From Vulcanimicrobium alpinum (lineage in GTDB: Bacteria; Vulcanimicrobiota; Vulcanimicrobiia; Vulcanimicrobiales; Vulcanimicrobiaceae), in the NCBI RefSeq assembly GCF_027923555.1, contig NZ_AP025523.1, positions 1,926,484-1,990,483 of the forward strand: a DNA stretch of 64,000 nucleotides. The letters run 5' to 3'. A model generated the notes under the pieces. It ran no database searches. It was not told the origin of the DNA and saw only the letters and a list, made by a program, of their open reading frames with translations. Position numbers and translations under genes: made by a program. Each line of letters starts with the position of its first letter. Within the stretch, counting starts at the first letter, position 1. Below are positions 58,156 to 64,000 of the stretch, in pieces.

Positions 58156-59310
58156 CTAGAACGACGGTCCGATGCGATTGATGGCGAAGTCGCGGAAGCC
58201 CAAGACTTCCGCTGCGGGCTCGCGCCCGTTTGCGGCGTCGACGATCCACCCGAAGATCTCGTCGCCCACCTCTTCCAGCGTGCGCGTCCCTTCGACGATC
58301 GCGCCCGCGTTGACGTCCATGTTCTCGCGCATCGACGCGAACACCGACGAGTTCGTCGCCACCTTGATCACCGGCGCGATCGGCGAGCCGGTCGGCGTCC
58401 CGCGTCCCGTGGTGAAGACGACGACCTGCGCGCCGCCGGCGACCATCCCGGTGAGCTGCTCGATGTCCTGGCCCGGCGTGTCCATCACGATAAGACCGCG
58501 TTCGCTCGGCCGTTCGGCGTACTCGACCACCTCGCGCAGCGCGGTCGAACCGCCCTTGTACGCGGCGCCGAGCGATTTCTCCTCGATCGTGGTCAAGCCG
58601 CCCGCGATGTTGCCCTGCGTGGGGTTGCCGTAGCGCATGTCGACGTGCATCGCGCGTGCGCGCGCTTCGACGCGTTCGACCATCTCGTACAGCTTCGCCG
58701 CGACCGGTTCGGCGGCGCGCTCCGCGAGCAGATGCTCCGCGCCGACGAGCTCCGGCACCTCGGCGAGGATGACGGTGCCGCCTTCGGCGACGACGCGATC
58801 GCTGGCATAGCCGAGCGCCGGATTCGCCGTGATCCCCGAGAAACCGTCACTCCCGCCGCATTCGGTGCCGACGATCAGCGCGCTGACCGGACACGCGGTA
58901 CGCTCGTGCTGCGCGGTTTCGCGCAGTAAGTCTCGCGCGAGCTCGACGCCGCGCGCGATCGTTGCGGTCGTTCCGCCGCACTCCTGAATCCCGATCACCT
59001 CGACGCGTTGTCCGCGCGCGGCGATCTCGGCGGCCAGGGCTTTCGATTCGTTCGTCTCGCAGCCAAGTCCGACGACCAGCACCGCGCCGACGTTCGGATT
59101 CGACGCGAACCCCGCCATCGTGCGCTTCGTCTGTTCGAAGTCGGCCCCGACCTGCGAGCACCCGGTCGGATGCTGCACGGTGACGACGTCGGGGACTTTC
59201 CGTCCGATCAATTCGACGACGTGGTTCGCGCACATCACCGAGGGCAGGACGAGCACGTGGTTGCGCACGCCGATCGCGCCGTTGGCGCGCCGGTATCCCA
59301 TGAACGTCAT
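58156..59310 (-). CDS. Altronate/galactarate dehydratase family protein, large (catalytic) part
   Basis: 384-residue protein matching the second and C-terminal domains of UxaA/GarD-type dehydratases, which remove water from sugar acids using a divalent metal, usually Fe2+. Signposts are MGYRRANGAIGVRNHVLVLP, TVQHPTGCSQVGADFEQT, VVGLGCETNES, EVIGIQECGGTTATIARG, ALIVGTECGGSDGFSGITAN, PTQGNIAGGLTTIEEKSLGA and FTTGRGTPTGSPIAPVIKVA. In E. coli UxaA these parts are fused to an N-terminal SAF domain; here that domain is a separate gene just upstream, overlapping by 4 nt. The actual sugar acid cannot be read from sequence. Confidence 0.9.
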   Translation of the reverse strand: MTFMGYRRANGAIGVRNHVLVLPSVMCANHVVELIGRKVPDVVTVQHPTGCSQVGADFEQTKRTMAGFASNPNVGAVLVVGLGCETNESKALAAEIAARGQRVEVIGIQECGGTTATIARGVELARDLLRETAQHERTACPVSALIVGTECGGSDGFSGITANPALGYASDRVVAEGGTVILAEVPELVGAEHLLAERAAEPVAAKLYEMVERVEARARAMHVDMRYGNPTQGNIAGGLTTIEEKSLGAAYKGGSTALREVVEYAERPSERGLIVMDTPGQDIEQLTGMVAGGAQVVVFTTGRGTPTGSPIAPVIKVATNSSVFASMRENMDVNAGAIVEGTRTLEEVGDEIFGWIVDAANGREPAAEVLGFRDFAINRIGPSF

Positions 59311-59609
59311 GATGGTGCCTCCGCGAGATCGCCGCGTCCGCGCGTTCCCTCGACGTTGTGGACGTGCACGTGCTCGCCGGTTGCGATCGCGCCCGTCGCG
59401 CGACCGGTGACTTGGCCGTATTTGCGAATCAGCGCGCCGCCGGCGATCGGCCGCGTCGCGAACTTGTGGCCGGTGGGGATCTGCGCCGCGACGACGACCG
59501 TCTCGCCGCCGAACGTCACCGCGGCGCCCGGCGCGAGCGGACGCAGCGCGACTGCGACGTCGTCGTCCTCTTTCAGGCGCAGGGCGGAGCCGTCGGCTGC
59601 AAGCGGCAT
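59307..59609 (-). CDS. Altronate dehydratase-type SAF-domain small subunit
   Basis: 100-residue SAF-domain protein corresponding to the N-terminus of UxaA. DDVAVALRPLAPGAAV is the beta-clip start, and IPTGHKFATRPIAGGALIRK, YGQVTGRATGAIATGEHVHV and HNVEG are the usual substrate-side motifs. It pairs with the large subunit. The start ATG at 59609 is the best available but has no good ribosome-binding site; a TTG further up is possible. It is the first gene of the minus-strand operon, divergent from the FadR-type regulator across 44 nt. Confidence 0.85.
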   Translation of the reverse strand: MPLAADGSALRLKEDDDVAVALRPLAPGAAVTFGGETVVVAAQIPTGHKFATRPIAGGALIRKYGQVTGRATGAIATGEHVHVHNVEGTRGRGDLAEAPS

Positions 59610-59653
59610 GTGCGCGCTAGGAATCGTCAGGTGATCGGACAAGTCCTGCCGCC

Positions 59654-60364
59654 ATGGACGCCATCGCCGCACCGCGCCGGCTCCACTCGCACGTCGTCGA
59701 CGCGCTGGTCCGGATGATCGCCGGCGGCGAGCTTTCGCCCGGGAACCTGCTGCCGACCGAACCGGAGATGAGCGCGCGTTTCGGCGTCTCGCGTTCGGTC
59801 GTCCGCGAAGCGCTGCGCGTCCTCGGCGCCAAGGGGCTGGTCGAGGTGCGGCACGGTTCGGGAACGCGCGTCACGGCGCCGGATCGCTGGGATCCGCTCG
59901 ATCCCGCCGTGCTGGCGGTGCTGCGCGGGCGCGGTCCGAGCGCAGCGGTGCTTCACGATCTCCTCGAAGCGCGCACGATCGTCGAATGCGAGGTCGCCGC
60001 GCTCGCCGCCCAGCGCGGCGGACGCAATGAACACCTCGCGCTCGAAGGAGCGCTGGACGTGATGCGCGGCGCGGTGGACGATCCGCCGCGCTTCGTCACC
60101 GGCGACTCCGCCTTCCACCTCGCGTTGCTCCACGCGGCCCGCAACCGGGTGCTCGAACGGATGACGCAGCCGATGCACGAGCTACTCTCGTACGCGCAGG
60201 CCCTCACCGACGCGATCCCCGGCGTCCTGGAGCGTGCCCTTGCCGATCACGAGACGATCGCGGCTGCCGTGGTGCGGCACGACGCAGAAGGCGCGCGGAC
60301 CGCGATGCGCGCACATCTCGCGCAAACCCAGCGCGACGTCATCTCACTCTCGGAGGAACGATGA
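59654..60364 (+). CDS. FadR/GntR-family transcriptional regulator (FCD domain)
   Basis: 236 residues. The N-terminal winged helix is of GntR type (VVDALVRMIAGGELSPGNLL, PTEPEMSARFGVSRSVVREA, LRVLGAKGLVEVRHGSGTRV). The C-terminal FCD domain, about 95-230, has the metal/ligand-binding His pattern (DSAFHLALLHAARN, DHETIAAAVVRHDA). FCD regulators of sugar-acid operons (UxuR, ExuR, DgoR and relatives) respond to their substrate. It is divergent to the dehydratase-transporter operon and its stop overlaps the LarA-like gene by 4 nt. It probably controls both; no clear palindromic operator was found in the 44-nt gap. Confidence 0.92.
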   Translation: MDAIAAPRRLHSHVVDALVRMIAGGELSPGNLLPTEPEMSARFGVSRSVVREALRVLGAKGLVEVRHGSGTRVTAPDRWDPLDPAVLAVLRGRGPSAAVLHDLLEARTIVECEVAALAAQRGGRNEHLALEGALDVMRGAVDDPPRFVTGDSAFHLALLHAARNRVLERMTQPMHELLSYAQALTDAIPGVLERALADHETIAAAVVRHDAEGARTAMRAHLAQTQRDVISLSEER

Positions 60365-61632
60365 ACGCGATCGATGCACGGCTGGTCCGCGACACCCTCG
60401 ATATCCCCGCGATCGCTGACCTGACGGCAGCGGCGCGCGACGCGCTCGCACCGGTGCTCGCCGGCGCCGGTCTGAAGCCCGGCGCGCGCGTCGCCGTCAC
60501 CGCGGGCTCGCGCGGGATCGCACGGATCGACGCGATTCTGCGCGGCGCGTGCGCCGCAGTCCGCCCCGCCGGGGCGACGCCGTTTCTGATCCCCGCGATG
60601 GGTTCGCACGGCGGCGGTACGGCCGAGGGCCAGCAGACGATGCTCGCGCACCTCGGCGTCACCGAAGCCTCGGTCGGCGCACCGCTCGTCGCCGCGATGG
60701 ACGTCGTCGACGTCGGCCGCACGCCGCGCGGCGTCGACGTCGTCTGCGACGCGAATGCCGCGCGCGCCGACGCGATCGTCGTCGTCGGGCGCGTGAAACC
60801 GCACACCGATTTCACCGGGACCATCGAGAGCGGGCTGATCAAGATGACCGCGATCGGCCTGGGCAAAGCGATCGGTGCGGCGCGCTATCACGCCGCGTTC
60901 GCCCAGCACGGATACGAGACGATCCTGCGCGAGGTCGCCGCGATGATGTTCGCGCGGATGCCGATCGTCGCGGGGTTGGCCATCGTCGAAGACAATCACG
61001 GCGGAACGCACGCGCTCGAGGCGTTTCCCACGGCGGGGATCGTCGCCGGCGAAGAGCGGCTGCTGCTGCGCGCACGCGACCTGCTCCCGCGCCTTCCGTT
61101 CGACGCGCTGGATCTGCTGATCGTCGACCGGATGGGAAAGAATTTCTCGGGAACGGGGATGGACACCAACGTGACCGGGCGCGGCGTCGACGGCCGCACG
61201 CAGAAGACGGCGCGCCCGGTGATCCGCGAACTGTTCGTGCGCGATCTTTCGCCGGAATCGGAAGGGAACGCGACCGGGATCGGTTTGGCCGACTTCTGCA
61301 CCCGCCGGCTCGCCGATGCCGTCGACTGGGTGCCGACGTATCTCAACGCGCTGACGGCGGCGCAGCCCGCGGGCGCGCGGCTTCCGGTGGTGTGCGCGCA
61401 CGATCGCGAGGCGATCGGGCACGCGCTGACCGCGGCGGGCGTCTCCGACGCGCGCAGCGCGCGTGTCGCGCGCATCCGCGACACGCTGCACATCGATGCG
61501 TTCGCCGCTTCGCCGGCCGCGATCGAGTCAATGGACCGCGACGGGCGCTACGTCGCGGGCGAGGCGACCACCGCACTGCACTTCGACGGTGACGATCTCA
61601 CGCAGTTCGGCGCGGCGCTGGCGCACGCCTGA
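60361..61632 (+). CDS. LarA-like (DUF2088) nickel-pincer-family racemase/epimerase homologue
   Basis: 423 residues, the same length as lactate racemase LarA (about 424). The LarA N-terminal domain covers AVTAGSRGIARIDAIL and FLIPAMGSHGGGTAEGQQ. The residues that hold the nickel-pincer cofactor and act in catalysis in LarA (His108, His174, Lys184, His200) have likely counterparts in His83, His148, Lys161 and His177. The Lys-to-second-His spacing is the same (16). LarA homologues racemise or epimerise 2-hydroxy acids. No larB/C/E cofactor genes are in the window. It lies between a FadR-type regulator and an epimerase, which suggests a 2-hydroxy or sugar acid substrate. Confidence 0.85.
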   Translation: MNAIDARLVRDTLDIPAIADLTAAARDALAPVLAGAGLKPGARVAVTAGSRGIARIDAILRGACAAVRPAGATPFLIPAMGSHGGGTAEGQQTMLAHLGVTEASVGAPLVAAMDVVDVGRTPRGVDVVCDANAARADAIVVVGRVKPHTDFTGTIESGLIKMTAIGLGKAIGAARYHAAFAQHGYETILREVAAMMFARMPIVAGLAIVEDNHGGTHALEAFPTAGIVAGEERLLLRARDLLPRLPFDALDLLIVDRMGKNFSGTGMDTNVTGRGVDGRTQKTARPVIRELFVRDLSPESEGNATGIGLADFCTRRLADAVDWVPTYLNALTAAQPAGARLPVVCAHDREAIGHALTAAGVSDARSARVARIRDTLHIDAFAASPAAIESMDRDGRYVAGEATTALHFDGDDLTQFGAALAHA

Positions 61633-62537
61633 TGCGCGTTCTCATCACCGGCGGCCGCGGCTTCATCGGCGCGTGGACCGCGCGCGTCCTGCTCCAGGGC
61701 GGTCACGACGTGCGCACGTTCGACGTTCAGGACGACGCTACGCTCTTCGAGCGGATCGTCGGGGATCATAGCGCGGGACGCCGCGTCGTGCACGTGCACG
61801 GCGACATCACCGACGCCGCGCAGGTCGATGCGGCGGTGAACGGCTGCGATGCGGTGGTGCATCTGGCCGCGGTGCTGATCCCGACGGCGCGCCGCGATCC
61901 GCTGCTCGGCGCGCGGATCAACGTCATGGGGACGCTGCACGTCTTCGAGGCCGCGAAACGCACCGGCGTGCGCGGGATCGCGTACGCGTCGAGCGCGGCG
62001 GTATTCGGACCGGACGACGGCCTTCATCCCGAACCGCACACGCACTACGGCGCGTACAAGCTCTGCAACGAAGGCTGCGCGCGCGCGTACTGGGAGGACG
62101 CCGGGATCCGCAGCGTCGGCTTGCGCCCCGCGACGGTGTACGGGCCCGGTCGCGAGATCGGCGTCACGGCCGATCCGACGCTCGCGATGCGGGCGGCTGC
62201 CGAGGGGCAAGCGTATGCGATCCGCTTCACCGGCGCGACGGGGATGGATTACGTCGAGGACGTCGCGCGCATCTTCGCGCGCGCCGCAACCGCGACGCCC
62301 GACGGCGCGCACGTGTTCAGCCTGCAAGGCCAACTCGCGACGATGGACGAGGTGCTCGCCGCGATCCGCGCCGTCATCCCCGGTGCCGAGGTGCGCGCCG
62401 AAGGCGCGCCGCTCATGTTCGCCGCCGCAGTCGACGAAGCACCGCTCCACGCGCTGTTCCCCGGCGTCCAGCGCACCCCGCTCGCCGACGGCACTCGCGC
62501 CACGATCGATTTCTACCGCGTCGCGGTGTCACGCTGA
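61632..62537 (+). CDS. NAD-dependent sugar epimerase/dehydratase (extended SDR)
   Basis: 301 residues. The cofactor motif is ITGGRGFIGAW (GxxGxxG), followed by VHLAAVLIPTARRDPLLGAR, ASSAAVFGPDD and the active-site YGAYKLCNEG (Tyr-x-x-x-Lys). GLRPATVYGPGREIGVTADP is typical. It resembles uronate dehydrogenases and nucleotide-sugar epimerases; the exact reaction is not fixed by sequence. The ATG overlaps the stop of the LarA-like gene by one base (TGATG), so they are co-translated. It ends in an inverted repeat, convergent with rpsM. Confidence 0.88.
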   Translation: MRVLITGGRGFIGAWTARVLLQGGHDVRTFDVQDDATLFERIVGDHSAGRRVVHVHGDITDAAQVDAAVNGCDAVVHLAAVLIPTARRDPLLGARINVMGTLHVFEAAKRTGVRGIAYASSAAVFGPDDGLHPEPHTHYGAYKLCNEGCARAYWEDAGIRSVGLRPATVYGPGREIGVTADPTLAMRAAAEGQAYAIRFTGATGMDYVEDVARIFARAATATPDGAHVFSLQGQLATMDEVLAAIRAVIPGAEVRAEGAPLMFAAAVDEAPLHALFPGVQRTPLADGTRATIDFYRVAVSR

Positions 62538-62560
62538 GCGCGACGGCGCGCTCAGCGTGA
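62529..62560. terminator. Inverted repeat between the epimerase gene and rpsM
   Basis: The near-perfect stem TCACGCTGAGCGCG/CGCGCTCAGCGTGA with a 4-nt loop includes the epimerase stop codon. No T tract follows. It may be a terminator for both convergent genes and shares CTCAGCGTGA with the dispersed repeats. Confidence 0.6.
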
Positions 62561-62567
62561 TGCGCCG

Positions 62568-62945
62568 TTACTTCTTGGTGGTTTTCTTCTTGCCGGCGAC
62601 GGTGCGTTTGGGACCTTTGCGCGTGCGCGCGTTGGTCTTCGTGCGCTGACCGCGGACCGGAAGGCCGCGACGGTGGCGCAAGCCGCGATAGCAGCCGATG
62701 TCGGTGAGGCGCTTGATGTTCGACGCGATCTCGCGGCGCAGGTCGCCCTCGACCTTCATCGTCTCGATCGCCTCGCGCAGGCGCTGCTCGTCGTCGCTCG
62801 TCAGATCCTTGACGCGCACGTCGGGGCTGACCCCCGTCTGCTGGAGGAGCAGCTTCGCGGTCGGCAGACCGATGCCGAAGATGGCGGTGAGTCCGATCTC
62901 GATGCGCTTGTCGCGCGGAAGATCGATGCCTGCGATACGAGCCAT
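62568..62945 (-). CDS. rpsM: Ribosomal protein uS13
   Basis: 125 residues: [60 protein letters not shown] and a basic tail. The ATG overlaps the rpmJ stop by one base (TAATG). rpsK, normally next, is 15.4 kb away. Confidence 0.98.
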   Translation of the reverse strand: MARIAGIDLPRDKRIEIGLTAIFGIGLPTAKLLLQQTGVSPDVRVKDLTSDDEQRLREAIETMKVEGDLRREIASNIKRLTDIGCYRGLRHRRGLPVRGQRTKTNARTRKGPKRTVAGKKKTTKK

Positions 62946-63061
62946 TATCCTTGAACCTGCTTGTGCTTGGGGTTGACGCTGCAGATCACGCGCACTTTAC
63001 CTTCGCGGCGGATGATCTTGCAGCCGTCGCAAATGCGTTTGACGGACGGCCGAACTTTCAT
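62945..63061 (-). CDS. rpmJ: Ribosomal protein bL36, zinc-binding form
   Basis: 38 residues: [20 protein letters not shown], then the second half with [15 protein letters not shown]. The zinc ligands Cys11, Cys14, Cys27 and His33 are intact. The 49-nt gap to map is too small for infA, which is usually found here. Confidence 0.97.
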   Translation of the reverse strand: MKVRPSVKRICDGCKIIRREGKVRVICSVNPKHKQVQG

Positions 63062-63110
63062 GATGTTTCTCTTGTCTGGGAAGGGAGCGCGCTGAAGGTG
63101 TGGGTCACGA

Positions 63111-63914
63111 TCAGGCCGCGACCTCTTCCGCCGGACGGAACCGAACGACATCGGGGTGTTCGGCGTAGTCCCGCAACGTCAGGATCTTCGGACCTTCGTC
63201 CGTGATCGCGATCGTGTGCTCGAAGTGCGCCGCTAGTTTACCATCCTCGGTGACGACCGTCCAGCCGTCGTCGAGGGTTTCAACTTCGAAGGTGCCCTCG
63301 GTGATCATCGGCTCGACGGCCAGGCAGAGCCCCTTGCGCAGCAGCGGCCCGCTGCCGGGTTTGCCGTAGTTGGGGACCTGCGGATCCTCGTGCATCTTGC
63401 GGCCGATCCCGTGGCCGACCAGCTTGCGCACGACCCCGTACCCGTGGGCTTCGGCATGCTGCTGCACCGCCCAACCGATGTCGCCGAGGTGGTTGCCGGC
63501 CTGCATCTGGGCGATCCCCAGCATCAGGCACTCTTGCGTGATCCGCATCAGCCGCTTCGCGGACTCGCCGACCTCGCCGATCGCGACCGTGACGGCCGAG
63601 TCGGAGACGTAGCCCTCGAAGGTCGTCCCGATGTCGATCGAGAGCAGATCGCCTTCGTGCAGGACGCGGTCGCCCGGCATGCCGTGGACGACTTCGTCGT
63701 TGACGGAGGTGCAGATCGCCGACGGGTAGCCCTGATAGCCGATGAACGTCGGCACCCCGCCCATCGAGCGGATCGACTCATCGGCGATGCGGTCGAGTTC
63801 GGCCGTCGTGACGCCGGGTTTCGCGGCGTGCATGAGGCGGGTGAGCGTCTTGGACGTGATCTTCCCGCTGCGCCGCATGATCTCGATCTCACGGGCCGAT
63901 TTGATGCTGATCAC
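63111..63914 (-). CDS. map: Methionine aminopeptidase, type I
   Basis: Removes the initiator methionine. 267 residues with all five metal ligands at the expected spacing (Asp94, Asp105, His168, Glu201, Glu232, each three less than in E. coli). Landmarks are [58 protein letters not shown] and AVEPMITEG. The start is a GTG overlapping the adk stop (GTGA). Confidence 0.98.
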   Translation of the reverse strand: MISIKSAREIEIMRRSGKITSKTLTRLMHAAKPGVTTAELDRIADESIRSMGGVPTFIGYQGYPSAICTSVNDEVVHGMPGDRVLHEGDLLSIDIGTTFEGYVSDSAVTVAIGEVGESAKRLMRITQECLMLGIAQMQAGNHLGDIGWAVQQHAEAHGYGVVRKLVGHGIGRKMHEDPQVPNYGKPGSGPLLRKGLCLAVEPMITEGTFEVETLDDGWTVVTEDGKLAAHFEHTIAITDEGPKILTLRDYAEHPDVVRFRPAEEVAA

Positions 63915-64000
63915 GGCGCCGTCACCGAAGCAAAGCCGTCGCCTTCGATCAGCGCCGTCAACTGCGCCGTCACCTGGCCGATCGGCGCGAGCGCGTTCAC
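63911..64000 (-). CDS. adk: Adenylate kinase, C-terminal fragment
   Basis: The last 29 codons of a gene that continues beyond the right edge (VNALAPIGQVTAQLTALIEG, then DGFASVTAP and stop). The wording resembles the final helix of adenylate kinases (VDGxGxxEEV...I). The position directly upstream of map, overlapping by 4 nt, is the usual secY-adk-map order. The identification leans on that context. Confidence 0.7.
   Translation of the reverse strand: MNALAPIGQVTAQLTALIEGDGFASVTAP

Noticed and set aside
47157-62567. Prophage, integrative element or genomic island
   Set aside because: No integrase, transposase, phage gene, tRNA target or direct repeat at the borders was seen; the content is metabolic.

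Overview
The window is 64 kb of very GC-rich bacterial chromosome from an organism I cannot name securely. It has housekeeping genes throughout, tightly packed operons with many 1-nt and 4-nt stop/start overlaps (ATGA, GTGA, TGATG), frequent GTG and some TTG starts, a Firmicutes-like rRNA leader, and a type-E-like SdhABE complex. I suspect a deep Terrabacteria-side lineage such as Eremiobacterota (WPS-2). That is a guess from gene style; the intact 16S gene here would settle it.

Layout. (1) 1-12217, minus strand: dnaE, an S41 peptidase, hisZ, hisG and hisD are chained by 4-nt overlaps, followed by a HAD phosphatase, ftsQ, ftsA, ftsZ and the start of a K+ channel gene. (2) 12331-17164, plus strand: a GAF-GGDEF diguanylate cyclase and sdhA-sdhB-sdhE, closed by two strong terminators. 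A 37-residue membrane protein is encoded convergently just beyond. (3) 17608-21928, plus strand: a frameshifted thpR, a frameshifted PASTA Ser/Thr kinase, a ThrE-like exporter and a membrane-anchored tautomerase-like protein. (4) 22031-27665, minus strand: an rRNA operon (16S-23S-5S) with no spacer tRNA, a good promoter, repeated boxA-like motifs and long complementary stems flanking 16S and 23S. (5) 27804-31629: pruA facing away from lhgO and a sulfurtransferase. (6) 31633-44571, minus strand: a broken beta-propeller gene, an atypical SDR, livKHMGF set 1 and a complete trpEGDCFBA operon. (7) 44685-47156 and 62568-64000, minus strand: the two halves of the ribosomal alpha operon (adk-map-rpmJ-rpsM, then rpsK-rpsD-rpoA-rplQ).

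The two halves of the alpha operon are separated by about 15.4 kb (47157-62567). This block carries a DUF2079 membrane protein, a beta-hydroxyacid dehydrogenase, a multicopper oxidase gene with an internal stop, pheC, ilvD, and what looks like a coherent catabolic unit. In that unit a two-subunit altronate/galactarate-type dehydratase and a second complete Liv-type ABC transporter form one operon. A FadR-type regulator, a LarA-like (nickel-pincer family) protein and a sugar epimerase are transcribed divergently from it. I infer uptake and breakdown of a sugar acid or other 2-hydroxy acid. This is the best candidate here for an undescribed system.

Four genes are interrupted (thpR, the Ser/Thr kinase, the propeller and the oxidase). 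Two of the lesions are shortened A runs and may be sequencing errors. A short inverted repeat related to GCTTCGACAAGCTCAGCGTGAC recurs in four intergenic gaps. No CRISPR array, insertion sequence, prophage or tRNA gene was seen.
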